64,000 nt of DNA from Ramlibacter aquaticus (GCF_015159745.1 NZ_JADDOJ010000003.1:1-64000), one strand, 5' to 3'. Shown: positions 50,499 through 60,240, numbered from the stretch's first letter. Made by a program: numbers and translations. The notes: a model not told the origin generated them from the sequence alone.

Positions 50499-51472
50499 CG
50501 GACCGCCGCCACTTCCTGCTCACCAGCGCCGCCGGCACGGCCGCGCTCGCCCTGCCCGCCCTGGCCCAGCCGGGCGGCAAGCCGATCCGGCTGGTCGTGC
50601 CCTACGCGGCGGGCGGCCCCATCGACGCCACCGCGCGCGTGCTCGCCGAGCATGTCAGGGACACCCTGGGCACGGTGATCGTGGACAACCGGCCCGGCGG
50701 CGGCGGCAACATCGGCGCCGACATGGTCGCCAAGGCGGCCCCGGACGGCAGCACCCTGGGCATCGCGGCCGTGGCCACGCATGCGATCAACCCCTGGCTG
50801 TTCCCCCGCATGCCCTACGACGCGCTGCGCGACTTCACGCCCATCACGCAGATGGTGCGGGTGCCCAACGTGCTGGTGATGAACGCCGAGACCGCGGCCC
50901 GCCTGAAGATCCACAGCCTGGCCGACCTGATCGCCTATGCCAAGGCCCACCCGGGCAAGCTCAACTACGGCAGCGGCGGCAACGGCAGCGCCGGCCACCT
51001 GGCGGGCGAGATGTTCAAGCAGGGCGCCGGCATCTTCGCCGTGCACATCCCCTACAACGGCGGCAACCCGGCCCAGCTGGCGCTGCTGTCGGGCCAGGTC
51101 GACTTCAACTTCGACAACCTGGCCACCGCCGCCCCCAACATCCGGGCCGGCAAGCTCAAGGCCCTGGCCGTCACCACGCTGCGCCGCTCGCCGGCCCTGC
51201 CGGACGTGCCGCCGGTCGCCGACACCCTGCCCGGCTTCGCGATCGACACCTGGTGGGGCCTGGTGGGCCCGGCGGGCATGGCGCCGGAGCTGGTGCACAA
51301 GCTGAACGCGGCCTTCACCGCCGCGCTGCGCGCGCCCGAGGCCCAGGCCCGCTTCGCCGCCCTGCTGGCCGAGCCGGTGCCCAGCACCCCGCAGGAGTTC
51401 GGGGCCTTCATGAAGGCCGAACTGGCCAAGTACCAGCGCGTGGTGAAGCTGTCCGGCGCCAAGGTCGACTGA
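50495..51472 (+). CDS. Bug-family (tripartite tricarboxylate-type) periplasmic binding protein
   Basis: Solute-binding protein of 325 residues, abundant in Burkholderiales. The N-terminus TDRRHFLLTSAAGTAALALPALA resembles a Tat signal peptide. Mature-protein family motifs are IRLVVPYAAGGPIDATARVLAEH, VDNRPGGGGNIGADMVAKAAPDG and LNYGSGGNGSAGHLAGEMFK. The ligand (often a carboxylate) cannot be deduced, and no TctA/TctB membrane partners are adjacent. It is translationally coupled to the reductase upstream, an unusual pairing. Confidence 0.92.
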   Translation: MTDRRHFLLTSAAGTAALALPALAQPGGKPIRLVVPYAAGGPIDATARVLAEHVRDTLGTVIVDNRPGGGGNIGADMVAKAAPDGSTLGIAAVATHAINPWLFPRMPYDALRDFTPITQMVRVPNVLVMNAETAARLKIHSLADLIAYAKAHPGKLNYGSGGNGSAGHLAGEMFKQGAGIFAVHIPYNGGNPAQLALLSGQVDFNFDNLATAAPNIRAGKLKALAVTTLRRSPALPDVPPVADTLPGFAIDTWWGLVGPAGMAPELVHKLNAAFTAALRAPEAQARFAALLAEPVPSTPQEFGAFMKAELAKYQRVVKLSGAKVD

Positions 51473-51479
51473 ATCCCGG

Positions 51480-51511
51480 CCGTCCTACAGGCCCCGTGGG
51501 ACCCGTCCTAC
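51480..51511 (+). promoter_or_regulatory. Direct repeat CCGTCCTAC upstream of the beta-barrel gene
   Basis: CCGTCCTAC occurs twice with start-to-start spacing of 23 bases (about two helical turns), 56 bases before the ATG. This is a plausible activator-binding layout. A third partial relative (CCCGTACGG) follows shortly after. Confidence 0.4.
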
Positions 51512-51566
51512 GCGACAAATCCCGTACGGCTCTGTACAGTGGCTCTTCAACCACCGGGAGCAGGTC

Positions 51567-52151
51567 ATGGGCGTGGGACGTTCGATGGGGCTGGTTCTGG
51601 CATCCTTCCTGGGCATGGCCACGGGCGCCGCGCACGCGCAGGCCGCCCCCGGCTCCGGCCTGGCCCCCGGGCGCTACCTGGGCCTGAGCCTGGGCACCGA
51701 CCGTTTCGGCGTCGCCTGCGACCAGAGCACCCAGCTGCTGTGCACCCGTGACGACCGCGCGGCGCGCCTGACCGCCGGCACCGACCTGGGCAAGCACTGG
51801 GGCGCCGAATTCTCCTGGGTGGACATGGGCCGCGTGCCCCGGCTGGGCGGCGAGACGCACGCCCAGGGGCTCAACTTCAGCGTGGTGGGACGGGCACGGC
51901 TGGCGTCCTCGGTCGGCGTGTTCGGCCGCCTGGGCACCACCTACGGCCGCACCGACAGCAGCGTCATGGGCGCCGCGCCGGCAGGCAACGCCGAAACCGG
52001 CTTCGGCCTGGCCTGGGGCGGCGGCGTGAGCTACGACATCACACCGCGCCTGTCGGCCACCCTGGAGATGGACAGCCAGGACTTCCGCTTCCCCGGCGGC
52101 TCGCGCGACCCGGTGCGCTCGACCAGCCTGGGGCTGCGCCTGCGCTACTGA
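51567..52151 (+). CDS. Small outer-membrane beta-barrel protein
   Basis: Predicted outer-membrane protein of 194 residues. A signal peptide ends near AAHAQA. Alternating hydrophobic/polar strands follow (RYLGLSLGTDRF, WGAEFSWVDMG, LNFSVVGRARLASSVGVFGRLGTTYG, FGLAWGGGVSYDIT). The last residue is an aromatic (L-G-L-R-L-R-Y), as required for barrel insertion. This is the OmpA-type eight-stranded barrel fold without a peptidoglycan domain. GGGAG precedes the ATG. Function unknown. Confidence 0.82.
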   Translation: MGVGRSMGLVLASFLGMATGAAHAQAAPGSGLAPGRYLGLSLGTDRFGVACDQSTQLLCTRDDRAARLTAGTDLGKHWGAEFSWVDMGRVPRLGGETHAQGLNFSVVGRARLASSVGVFGRLGTTYGRTDSSVMGAAPAGNAETGFGLAWGGGVSYDITPRLSATLEMDSQDFRFPGGSRDPVRSTSLGLRLRY

Positions 52152-52191
52152 AGCCGCGCAGGCACGGGGAGGCCGCGCCGGCGCGGGGGCC

Positions 52192-52908
52192 TCACTCGCC
52201 CAGGTAGGCGGCGCGCACCTTGGGGTCGTCCAGCATCTGACGGGCCTCGCCGCTCATGGTGATCATGCCGGAGTCCATCACGTAGCCGCGGTCGGCGATG
52301 GCCAGCGCGCGGCTCGCGTTCTGCTCGACCAGCAGCACCGTCACGCCCTGGGCGTAGACGTCCTTCACCACCTCGAAGATCTTGTCCACCATGATGGGCG
52401 ACAGGCCCATGGAAGGCTCGTCCATCAGCAGCACCTTGGGCCGGCTCATGAGCGCGCGGCCCATGGCCAGCATCTGCTGCTCGCCGCCGGACATGGTGCC
52501 GGCGAGCTGGTCGCGGCGCTCCTTCAGGCGCGGGAAGATGGTGAAGACCTTGTCGATGTCCTGGGCGATGCCGGCCGTGTCCTTGCGGATGTGCGCGCCC
52601 ATCTGCAGGTTCTCGGTGATGGTCATGCGCGTGAACACGCCACGGCCTTCCGGCACCATGGCCAGGCCCTGCTTGACCAGGTCCCAGGGGCCGCGGCCGC
52701 GGATGCTCTGGCCCAGGTACTCGATGTCGCCGGCGTTGATCGGCAGCAGGCCGGTGATGGCCTTCATGGTGGTGGTCTTGCCGGCGCCGTTGGAGCCGAT
52801 CAGGGTGACCAGCTCGCCCTCGCGGACCTCGAAGTCCACGCCCTTGACGGCCTGGATGCCGCCATAGGCGACCTTCAGGCCCTTCACCTTCAGCAGCGTC
52901 TGGCTCAT
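52192..52908 (-). CDS. livF: Branched-chain amino acid ABC transporter ATP-binding protein LivF
   Basis: One of two ATPases of the Liv importer, 238 residues. Walker A GSNGAGKTT (K44), the signature MSGGEQQMLAMGRALM and Walker B VLLMDEPSMGLSP are clear. The GLAMVPEGRGVFTRMTI motif is characteristic of LivF. Its start overlaps the livG stop by four bases. Last gene of the livHMGF unit. Confidence 0.95.
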   Translation of the reverse strand: MSQTLLKVKGLKVAYGGIQAVKGVDFEVREGELVTLIGSNGAGKTTTMKAITGLLPINAGDIEYLGQSIRGRGPWDLVKQGLAMVPEGRGVFTRMTITENLQMGAHIRKDTAGIAQDIDKVFTIFPRLKERRDQLAGTMSGGEQQMLAMGRALMSRPKVLLMDEPSMGLSPIMVDKIFEVVKDVYAQGVTVLLVEQNASRALAIADRGYVMDSGMITMSGEARQMLDDPKVRAAYLGE

Positions 52909-53708
52909 GCTGCGTCTCCCTCGCCCTTGGCGGGCGCGTTCGTGTGGCTGTGGCCCAGGTAGGCCTCGATCACCTTCTCGTTGCGCTGCACGTCGTAGGG
53001 CGTGCCCTCGGCGATCAGCTTGCCGTAGTCGAGCACGGTGACGCGGTCGCACAGGCCCATCACCAGCTTCACGTCGTGCTCGATCAACAGGATGGTGCGG
53101 TTGTCCTTGCGGATGCGGTCGATCAGCTCGCGCAGCATCACCTTCTCGGTGGCGTTCATGCCGGCGGCCGGCTCGTCCAGCGCGATCAGCTGCGGGTCGG
53201 TCGCCAGGGCGCGGGCGATCTCCAGGCGGCGCTGGTCGCCGTAGGACAGGGTGCGGGCCTTGTAGTCGGCGTACTTGGCGATGCCCACGTACTCGAGCAG
53301 TTCGCGGGCGCGCTCGGTGATCTGCCGCTCTTCCTCCTTGAAGCCGCCGGTGCGGAAGATCGCGCCCAGCAGCCCGGAGTGGGTGCGCACGTGGCGGCCC
53401 ACCATCACGTTCTCCAGGGCGGTCATCTCGGCGAAGAGGCGGATGTTCTGGAAGGTGCGTGCGATGCCGGCGCGGGCGACCTCGTGCACCGCCGTCGGCT
53501 GGTAGGGCTTGCCGGCCAGCTCGAAGCTGCCCGAATCGGGCGTGTACAGGCCGGTGATGACGTTGAAGAAGGTGGTCTTGCCGGCGCCGTTGGGGCCGAT
53601 CAGGCCGTAGACCTGGCCGCGCTCGATGGTGAGCCCGACGTCGGAGAGGGCCTGCAGGCCGCCGAATCGCTTGGAGATGCCCGCGACCTTGAGGACGATG
53701 TCTGCCAT
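52905..53708 (-). CDS. livG: Branched-chain amino acid ABC transporter ATP-binding protein LivG
   Basis: Second ATPase of the Liv importer, 267 residues. Walker A GPNGAGKTTFFNVITGLYTP (K44), ARTFQNIRLFAEMTALENVMVGRH, the signature LSYGDQRRLEIARALA, Walker B LIALDEPAAGMN and the LivG C-terminal IAEGTPYDVQRNEKVIEAYLG are present. The ATG beginning MADIV was preferred over an upstream in-frame ATG because LivG proteins start just before the first strand and AAGGA lies upstream. Confidence 0.95.
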   Translation of the reverse strand: MADIVLKVAGISKRFGGLQALSDVGLTIERGQVYGLIGPNGAGKTTFFNVITGLYTPDSGSFELAGKPYQPTAVHEVARAGIARTFQNIRLFAEMTALENVMVGRHVRTHSGLLGAIFRTGGFKEEERQITERARELLEYVGIAKYADYKARTLSYGDQRRLEIARALATDPQLIALDEPAAGMNATEKVMLRELIDRIRKDNRTILLIEHDVKLVMGLCDRVTVLDYGKLIAEGTPYDVQRNEKVIEAYLGHSHTNAPAKGEGDAA

Positions 53709-53724
53709 GGTGTGCGTCCTTCCT

Positions 53725-54813
53725 TCAGCGCGCCTGCTGCAGGGACTTGCCGTGCTCACGCGTGGGCCACAGGCCGCGCGGGCGCAGCAGCATGACGATG
53801 ATCATGGCCAGGGCGATCAGCAGCTGGCGCAGGATGGCGGCGTCCAGGCGGCCGTCGGTGATGGACTGCAGGTCGAACTGGCCGGAGACCCAGCGCAGCA
53901 CCTCGGGCAGGGCCGACAGCAGCACCGCGCCCAGGATCACGCCCGGCAGGTGGCCGATGCCGCCCAGCACCACCATGGCGACGATCATCACCGACTCCAT
54001 CAGGCTGAAGGACTCGGGCGAGACGAAGCCCTGGAAGGCCGCGAACATCGCGCCCGACACGCCGCCGAAGGTGGCGCCCATGCCGAAGGCCAGCAGCTTC
54101 ATGTTGCGGGTGTTGATGCCCATGGCCTTGGCGGCGATCTCGTCCTCGCGGATGGCCATCCAGGCGCGGCCGATGCGGGAGACCTCCAGCCGGTGGCAGA
54201 TCAGCACCGAGGCCAGCACCAGCAGCAGGAACAGGAAGTAGTAGTTGGTGACCGCGTTGATGGTGAAGCCGAAGAGCTCGTGCGGCTTGCCCAGGTTGAG
54301 GTTGAACACGTGGAAGGAATCGATCTGGCCGATGCCCTTGGGGCCGTTGGTGAGGTTCACCGGCGCGTCCAGGTTGTTCATGAACACGCGGATGATCTCG
54401 CCGAAGCCCAGGGTGACGATGGCCAGGTAGTCGCCACGCAGCTTCAGCGTGGGCGCGCCCAGCAGGATGCCGAAGAGGCCGGCCAGCGCCGCCGCAGCCG
54501 GGATCACGATCCACAGCGGCAGGTGCAGCCCGTCGGGGAAGTAGGCCGCGATCCAGGGGAAGTTGTCGGTCAGGTGCGGCGAGGCCAGCAGCGCGTACAT
54601 GTAGGCGCCGATGGCGAAGAAGGCCACGTAGCCCAGGTCCAGCAGGCCGGCGAAGCCCACCACGATGTTCAGGCCCAGCGCGAGCAGCACGTACAGCAGC
54701 GCGAAGTCGGCGATGCGCACCCAGAAGTTGCCGGCGTCCTGCAGCAGCAGCGGCAGCACGACGAGGGCCACGGCGCCAGCGGCGTAGGCCAGGATCTTTT
54801 TCTGCTTGTCCAT
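53725..54813 (-). CDS. livM: Branched-chain amino acid ABC transporter permease LivM
   Basis: Inner-membrane permease of 362 residues with about nine to ten helices. LivM family features are LLYVLLALGLNIVVGFAGLLDLGYVAFFAIGAY in part near the N-terminus, and the coupling loop GRAWMAIREDEIAAKAMGINTRNMKLLAF. It lies ten bases after livH and 16 bases before livG. Confidence 0.95.
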   Translation of the reverse strand: MDKQKKILAYAAGAVALVVLPLLLQDAGNFWVRIADFALLYVLLALGLNIVVGFAGLLDLGYVAFFAIGAYMYALLASPHLTDNFPWIAAYFPDGLHLPLWIVIPAAAALAGLFGILLGAPTLKLRGDYLAIVTLGFGEIIRVFMNNLDAPVNLTNGPKGIGQIDSFHVFNLNLGKPHELFGFTINAVTNYYFLFLLLVLASVLICHRLEVSRIGRAWMAIREDEIAAKAMGINTRNMKLLAFGMGATFGGVSGAMFAAFQGFVSPESFSLMESVMIVAMVVLGGIGHLPGVILGAVLLSALPEVLRWVSGQFDLQSITDGRLDAAILRQLLIALAMIIVMLLRPRGLWPTREHGKSLQQAR

Positions 54814-54823
54814 GGTGGGTTCC

Positions 54824-55753
54824 TCAGGCGCGGTCGGCCACGCGCTCGCCCAGCAGGCCGGAGGGGCGCAGCGTGAGCATGATGATCAGCACGATGAAGG
54901 CGAAGATGTCGGCATAGTTGCTGCCCAGCACGCCACCGGTGAGCGCGCCGATGTAGCCCGAGCCGATGGACTCGATCAGCCCCAGCAGCAGGCCGCCGAC
55001 CACCGCGCCGGCGAGGTTGCCGATGCCGCCGAACACCGCGGCGGTGAAGGCCTTGAGGCCGGGCAGGAAGCCCATGGTGTGCTGCACCGTGCCGTAGTTG
55101 GAGGCGTACATCACGCCGGCGATGGTGGCCAGCACCGCGCCGATGACGAAGGTGGCGGAGATGACCGTGTCGGGCTTCACGCCCATGAGCGCGGCCACGC
55201 GCGGGTTCTCGGCGGTGGCCCGCATGGCGCGTCCCAGCCGGGTGTAGTTCACCAGGTACATCAGCGTGGCCAGCGAGACCGCGGTGAAGCCCAGGATCAT
55301 GATCTGCGTGGCGGTGATCACCGCGCCGCCGACCTGGTAGGGCACCGCGGGCAGCAGCGTCGGGTAAGCCTTGTAGTTCGGCTTGAAGATGATCATCGCC
55401 AGCGTCTGCAGCAGGATGGACATGCCGATCGCGGTGATCAGGGGCGCGAGCTTCGGGCTGTTGCGCAGCGGCCGGTAGGCGACCTTCTCGATGACGAAGT
55501 TCAGGGTCGCGGCGACCACGCAGGACAGCACCAGCGAGATGGCCAGCACCAGCCAGCCGGGCAGGCCGGGCATCGCCTCCTGCATCTTGGTGATGATCGC
55601 CCAGCTGGTGAGCGCGCCCACCATCAGCACCTCGCCATGGGCGAAGTTGATCAGGTTGATGATGCCGTACACCATGGTGTAGCCCAGGGCCACCAAGGCA
55701 TACATGCTGCCCAGGACCAGACCGTTGATGATCTGTTGCAGCAGAATTTCCAT
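54824..55753 (-). CDS. livH: Branched-chain amino acid ABC transporter permease LivH
   Basis: First gene of the Liv unit, a 309-residue inner-membrane permease. Family features are the N-terminal LQQIINGLVLGSMYALVALG, then TMVYGIINLINFAHGEVLMVG, and the coupling loop RLGRAMRATAENPRVAALMGV. The ATG directly before EILLQQ was chosen. The cognate binding protein (livK/livJ) is not within the window. A terminator for the upstream rarA transcript lies just before its promoter region. Confidence 0.95.
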   Translation of the reverse strand: MEILLQQIINGLVLGSMYALVALGYTMVYGIINLINFAHGEVLMVGALTSWAIITKMQEAMPGLPGWLVLAISLVLSCVVAATLNFVIEKVAYRPLRNSPKLAPLITAIGMSILLQTLAMIIFKPNYKAYPTLLPAVPYQVGGAVITATQIMILGFTAVSLATLMYLVNYTRLGRAMRATAENPRVAALMGVKPDTVISATFVIGAVLATIAGVMYASNYGTVQHTMGFLPGLKAFTAAVFGGIGNLAGAVVGGLLLGLIESIGSGYIGALTGGVLGSNYADIFAFIVLIIMLTLRPSGLLGERVADRA

Positions 55754-55794
55754 AAGGTCTCTCGCTCCGTGTTCTTGTGGAACATCCAACTAGC

Positions 55795-55827
55795 AAAAAA
55801 CCCGCCAGTGAGTACTTCGGCGGGTTT
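55795..55827 (-). terminator. Rho-independent terminator after rarA
   Basis: AAACCCGCC pairs with GGCGGGTTT across 12 bases. On the minus strand the stem is followed by TTTTTT, a good intrinsic terminator about 100 bases after the rarA stop. It separates rarA from livH. Confidence 0.85.
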
Positions 55828-55926
55828 AGCGCCCGGGATTGTAGCCAAGCGTAGCGGGGGCTCTGCCGGGGGGGTCGCCGGGTTTACCCGCGCGCACGGG
55901 CATTCGAGCCCGGCCATTAGCCCAGC

Positions 55927-57234
55927 TTATGACCTGACCTGTTCGTTCAGGCGACGCAATTCGCGCAGGCGTTCGGCGATGCGGATTTCCAGGCCGCGTT
56001 CCACCGGGCGGTAGAAGCCGGGCGCGGCCATGCCCTCGGGCAGGTAGCGCTCGCCCGCGGCGAAGCCGCCCTCCTCGTCGTGCGCGTAGCGGTAGCCCTT
56101 GCCGTAGTCGAGGTCCTTCATGAGGCGGGTGGGCGCGTTGCGCAGGTGCATGGGCACGGGCCGGGTGCCGTCCTTCTTCACGAAGGCGCGGGCCTCGTTG
56201 TAGGCGGCGTACACGGCGTTCGACTTGGGCGCGATGGCCAGGTAGACCGTGCACTCGGCCAGCGCGAGTTCGCCCTCGGGCGAGCCCAGCCGCTCGTAGA
56301 CCTCGCTCGCGTCCAGCGCCAGGCGCAGCGCGCGTGGGTCGGCCAGGCCGATGTCCTCGGCGGCCATGCGCACCAGGCGGCGCGCCATGTAGCGCGGGTC
56401 GGCGCCGCCGTCGAGCATGCGCACCAGCCAGTAGAGCGCGGCGTCGGGGTCCGAGCCGCGCACCGACTTGTGCAGCGCGCTGATGGTGTCGTAGAACTGC
56501 TCGCCGCCCTTGTCGTAGCGGCGCATGCGCTCGCCCAGCACCTTGAGCAGCCAGGCGTCGGTGATCGTCGCCACCTGCTCCTTCTCGGCGGCGACGCCCA
56601 GGGTCTCCAGCGTGTTGAGCAGGCGGCGCGCATCGCCGTCGGCGTAGGCCACCAGCCGCTCCAGGGCCGCCGCCTCCAGGGGCGGCACCCCGCCCACCGC
56701 CTCGGCGCGGGCGGCGATCTGGCGCAGGTCCTCTTCCGACAGCGGCTGCAGCACGTAGACCGCGGCCCGCGAGAGCAGCGCCGAGTTCACCTCGAAGGAC
56801 GGGTTCTCGGTGGTCGCGCCGATGAAGGTGAAGAGGCCGGACTCCACGTGCGGCAGGAAGGCGTCCTGCTGGCTCTTGTTGAAGCGGTGCACCTCGTCGA
56901 CGAAGACGATGGTGCGGCGCCCGCCGCCGGCGGCGCGCTCCAGCGGCGTGCCCAGCGCGGCCTGCGCCTGCTCCACCGCCTCGCGGATGTCCTTCACGCC
57001 GCCCAGCACCGCGCTGATGGTGATGAACTGCGCGTCGAAGGCGTCCGCCATGAGGCGGGCGATGGTGGTCTTGCCCGTGCCCGGCGGTCCCCAGAGGATG
57101 CAGCTGTGCGGTCGCCCCGACTCGAAGGCGATGCGCAGCGGCATGCCCTCGCCAAGAAGGTGCTGCTGGCCGATCACGTCGCCCAGGCTGCGCGGGCGCA
57201 GCCGCTCCGCCAGCGGGACGTGCGCGCCGCTCAC
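55927..57234 (-). CDS. rarA: Replication-associated recombination protein A (RarA/MgsA)
   Basis: AAA+ ATPase that acts at stalled replication forks, 435 residues. It has Walker A WGPPGTGKTTIARL (K55), Walker B IVFVDEVHRFNKSQQDAFLPHVE, sensor 1 FIGATTENPSFEVNSALLSR and a C-terminal tetramerisation region ending in PTRLMKDLDYGKGYRYAHDE. The start is GTG overlapping the lolA stop (GTGA), which gives the conserved N-terminus PLAERLRPRSLGDVIGQ. Longer upstream extensions are lolA in another frame. Confidence 0.96.
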   Translation of the reverse strand: MSGAHVPLAERLRPRSLGDVIGQQHLLGEGMPLRIAFESGRPHSCILWGPPGTGKTTIARLMADAFDAQFITISAVLGGVKDIREAVEQAQAALGTPLERAAGGGRRTIVFVDEVHRFNKSQQDAFLPHVESGLFTFIGATTENPSFEVNSALLSRAAVYVLQPLSEEDLRQIAARAEAVGGVPPLEAAALERLVAYADGDARRLLNTLETLGVAAEKEQVATITDAWLLKVLGERMRRYDKGGEQFYDTISALHKSVRGSDPDAALYWLVRMLDGGADPRYMARRLVRMAAEDIGLADPRALRLALDASEVYERLGSPEGELALAECTVYLAIAPKSNAVYAAYNEARAFVKKDGTRPVPMHLRNAPTRLMKDLDYGKGYRYAHDEEGGFAAGERYLPEGMAAPGFYRPVERGLEIRIAERLRELRRLNEQVRS

Positions 57235-57872
57235 TGGCGCAGCACCGCGGCGCCCTGCGGCGGCTTGAACTGGAAGCGGGCCGCGGGCACGCCGGCGTTC
57301 AGCGCCATGTGCTCGAAGCTGAGCACGGAGCGCTGGCCGAAGCTGTCGTCGATCTCCAGCTGCGCGAGCGCATCGCCCTTGAAGCCGGCGCGCAGGGCGC
57401 GCAGCTGGCCGTCGCTGGCGCGCGGGGTGGCGCGCACCCAGTCCAGCCCGTCCTTGCTGCCGTCGTCGCTGAGCTCGAAGTCGCGCTTGAGCGTGGCCAG
57501 GTCGGCGGCGGAGGCGATCAGCGCGGCGGGCGTGGAGCCCAGCACCGCGGCCTGCTTGCGGGCGGTGACCTGGTTCAGGTCGGCGTCGTAGAGCCACAGC
57601 GTCTCGCCGTCGGCCACGATGCTCTGCTCGAAGGGCTTGCGGTAGTCGAAACGGAAGCGGTTGGGGCGGGAGAACTCGAAGCTGCCGCTGGAGGTCTTGG
57701 GGCGCTGGGCCTGGCCGTTGCGCGGGGGCGGCGTCACCACCTGGGTGAACTCGGCGTGGCCGGACTTCGCGGTCTTGACGAAGGCCTCGAGGCTGGACAG
57801 GCCGTCGGCGTGCGCCGCCAGCGCGAAGGCGCCCAGAAGCAGCGCCGCCAGGCACGTGGGAATGCGTTTCAT
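57231..57872 (-). CDS. lolA: Outer-membrane lipoprotein carrier protein LolA
   Basis: Periplasmic chaperone that carries lipoproteins from LolCDE to LolB. The 213-residue protein has a signal peptide (LAALLLGAFALAAHA) and family motifs FVKTAKSGHAEFTQVV, GSFEFSRPNRFRFDYRKPFEQSIVADGETLWLYDADLNQVT in part, and VPAARFQFKPPQGAAVL. The ftsK-lolA-rarA order is common in proteobacteria. Its stop overlaps the rarA start. Confidence 0.96.
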   Translation of the reverse strand: MKRIPTCLAALLLGAFALAAHADGLSSLEAFVKTAKSGHAEFTQVVTPPPRNGQAQRPKTSSGSFEFSRPNRFRFDYRKPFEQSIVADGETLWLYDADLNQVTARKQAAVLGSTPAALIASAADLATLKRDFELSDDGSKDGLDWVRATPRASDGQLRALRAGFKGDALAQLEIDDSFGQRSVLSFEHMALNAGVPAARFQFKPPQGAAVLRQ

Positions 57873-57912
57873 GCGGCTATTCTGGCACCGCGGGCGCGGC
57901 CGTGGCGCCGCC

Positions 57913-60240
57913 TCACTCGTTGCGGCTGGGCACCAGGATCTCGCGCTGCCCCTGGCCGTTCATGGCGCTCACCAGGCCGGCGTTCTCCATGTCCTCGACC
58001 AGGCGCGCGGCGCGGTTGTAGCCGATCTTCAGGTGCCGCTGGACCAGCGAGATGCTGGCCTTGCGGTTCTTCAGCACCACCTCCACGGCCTGGTCGTACA
58101 TGGGGTCCTTCTCGCCGGAGGGCCCGCCCTCGCCGGCCGGGCCGCCCTCGTCGTCCACGGTGCCGCCCTCCAGCACGCCCTCGATGTAGTTGGGCTCGCC
58201 GCCCTGCTCCTTCAGGTAGGCGACCACGCGGTGCACCTCCTCGTCGGTGACGAAGGCGCCGTGCACGCGCACCGGGAAGCCCGTGCCGCTGGCCATGTAG
58301 AGCATGTCGCCCATGCCCAGCAGGGCCTCGGCGCCCATCTGGTCGAGGATGGTGCGGCTGTCGATCTTGCTGGAGACCTGGAAGGCGATGCGGGTCGGGA
58401 TGTTGGCCTTGATGAGGCCGGTGATCACGTCCACGCTGGGCCGCTGCGTCGCCAGGATGAGGTGGATGCCGGCCGCACGCGCCTTCTGCGCCAGGCGGGC
58501 GATCAGCTCCTCGATCTTCTTGCCCACCACCATCATCAGGTCGGCCAGCTCGTCGATCACCACCACGATGTGGGGCAGCCGGTCCAGCGGCTCGGGCTGC
58601 TCGGGCGTGAGGCTGAAGGGGTTGTAGATGAACTCGCCCCGGACCTTGGCCTCGTCGATCTTGTGGTTGTAGCCGGCCAGGTTGCGCACGCCCAGCTTGC
58701 TCATCAGCTTGTAGCGCCGCTCCATCTCGGCCACGCACCAGTTCAGGCCGTTCGCGGCCTGGCGCATGTCGGTCACCACCGGCGCCAGCAGGTGCGGGAT
58801 GCCCTCGTAGACCGACATCTCCAGCATCTTGGGGTCGATCATCAGCAGGCGCACGTCGCGCGCCTCGGCCTTGTAGAGCAGCGACAGGATCATCGCGTTG
58901 ATGCCCACCGACTTGCCCGAGCCGGTGGTGCCGGCCACCAGCACGTGCGGCATCTTGGCCAGGTCGGCGACCACCGGGTTGCCGATGATGTCCTTGCCCA
59001 GGCCGATGGTCAGCATGGACTTGGCCTCGTTGTAGACCTGCGAGCCCAGGATCTCGGACAGCCGGATCGACTGCCGCTTGGCGTTGGGCAGCTCCAGCGC
59101 CATGTAGTTCTTGCCGGGGATGGTCTCGATCACGCGGATGGAGACCAGCGAGAGCGAGCGCGCCAGGTCCTTGGCGAGGTTGACGACCTGCGAGCCCTTC
59201 ACGCCGGTGGCCGGCTCGATCTCGTAGCGCGTGATCACCGGGCCCGGCTGGGCCAGCACCACCCGCACCTCGACGCCGAAATCCTTCAGCTTCTTCTCGA
59301 TCAGGCGGCTGGTCATCTCCAGCGTCTCGGGCGGCACGGTTTCCTGGCGCACCTGGGCGCCGTCCAGCAGGTCGACCTGCGGCAGCTTGGAATCGGGCAG
59401 CTCCTTGAAGAGCGGCTTCTGGCGCTCCTTGGCCACGCGTTCGCTGCGCGGCACCTCGGCCAGGGTGGGCTCGATCAGCACCGGCGCCGGGTGGTGCTCG
59501 GCGATCTCGATGCGTTCCTCGACCACCACCTCCTCGCGCTCGCGGGCGGCGGCCTGGCCCAGCGCGATGTCCTGCGCGGCCTCGCGCTTCTCGCGGCGGG
59601 ATTCGAAGAAGGCGTCGATGCGCGCGCCCAGGCGTTCGGCGGCCTGGCCCCAGGAGAAGCGGAAGACCAGCGAGGCGCTGACCACCGCGATCGCGACGGC
59701 CAGCAGCCCGGCGCCGTTGAAGCCCAGCCAGCGCACCGAGGCCGGCCCCACCAGCCAGCCCAGCGCACCGCCGGCATGGTCGGGCAGGTGGCCCTCGAAG
59801 CGGTACAGGCGCGCCCATTCGAGCGCGCAGCTCGCGGCCAGCAGCAGCAGCAGCCCGAGCCAGAAGGCGGTGCGGCTGTTCAGGAAGCCGGGCTCTCGGG
59901 CCGGCAGGTCGGCGCGCATCCAGTGCGCCAGCGCCGTCAGCCAGGCGCGCACGCCGGCGGCCACGCACCACCAGGCCGAGTAGCCGAGCACGAAGTAGCT
60001 GGCGTCGGCCAGCCAGGCGCCCAGGCGGCCGCCCCAGTTGCGCGGCGCGAGGCCTGCGCCAGAGGTGGAGAAGGCGGCGTCCTGCTGGGAGTAGCTCAGC
60101 AGGGCCAGCATCCAGAACACCAGGGCGGCGGCGCCGAGCACCAGCGCGAATTCCTGGGCATAGCGGGCGGCGCCCTGGCGCGGCGCAGAAGCGCCCCGTG
60201 CCGGGGCCGCGTCGGAGAGGGTGTGGAGCGAATACGTCAT
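57913..60240 (-). CDS. ftsK: DNA translocase FtsK
   Basis: Division-site DNA pump that clears and resolves chromosome termini, 775 residues. The N-terminal part (about 25-190) has four membrane helices and is followed by a fairly short linker. The motor domain has Walker [17 protein letters not shown] (K443), Walker [16 protein letters not shown] and [23 protein letters not shown]. The C-terminal winged-helix gamma domain ([31 protein letters not shown]) reads KOPS sites. Length is typical of beta-proteobacterial FtsK. Confidence 0.97.
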   Translation of the reverse strand: MTYSLHTLSDAAPARGASAPRQGAARYAQEFALVLGAAALVFWMLALLSYSQQDAAFSTSGAGLAPRNWGGRLGAWLADASYFVLGYSAWWCVAAGVRAWLTALAHWMRADLPAREPGFLNSRTAFWLGLLLLLAASCALEWARLYRFEGHLPDHAGGALGWLVGPASVRWLGFNGAGLLAVAIAVVSASLVFRFSWGQAAERLGARIDAFFESRREKREAAQDIALGQAAAREREEVVVEERIEIAEHHPAPVLIEPTLAEVPRSERVAKERQKPLFKELPDSKLPQVDLLDGAQVRQETVPPETLEMTSRLIEKKLKDFGVEVRVVLAQPGPVITRYEIEPATGVKGSQVVNLAKDLARSLSLVSIRVIETIPGKNYMALELPNAKRQSIRLSEILGSQVYNEAKSMLTIGLGKDIIGNPVVADLAKMPHVLVAGTTGSGKSVGINAMILSLLYKAEARDVRLLMIDPKMLEMSVYEGIPHLLAPVVTDMRQAANGLNWCVAEMERRYKLMSKLGVRNLAGYNHKIDEAKVRGEFIYNPFSLTPEQPEPLDRLPHIVVVIDELADLMMVVGKKIEELIARLAQKARAAGIHLILATQRPSVDVITGLIKANIPTRIAFQVSSKIDSRTILDQMGAEALLGMGDMLYMASGTGFPVRVHGAFVTDEEVHRVVAYLKEQGGEPNYIEGVLEGGTVDDEGGPAGEGGPSGEKDPMYDQAVEVVLKNRKASISLVQRHLKIGYNRAARLVEDMENAGLVSAMNGQGQREILVPSRNE

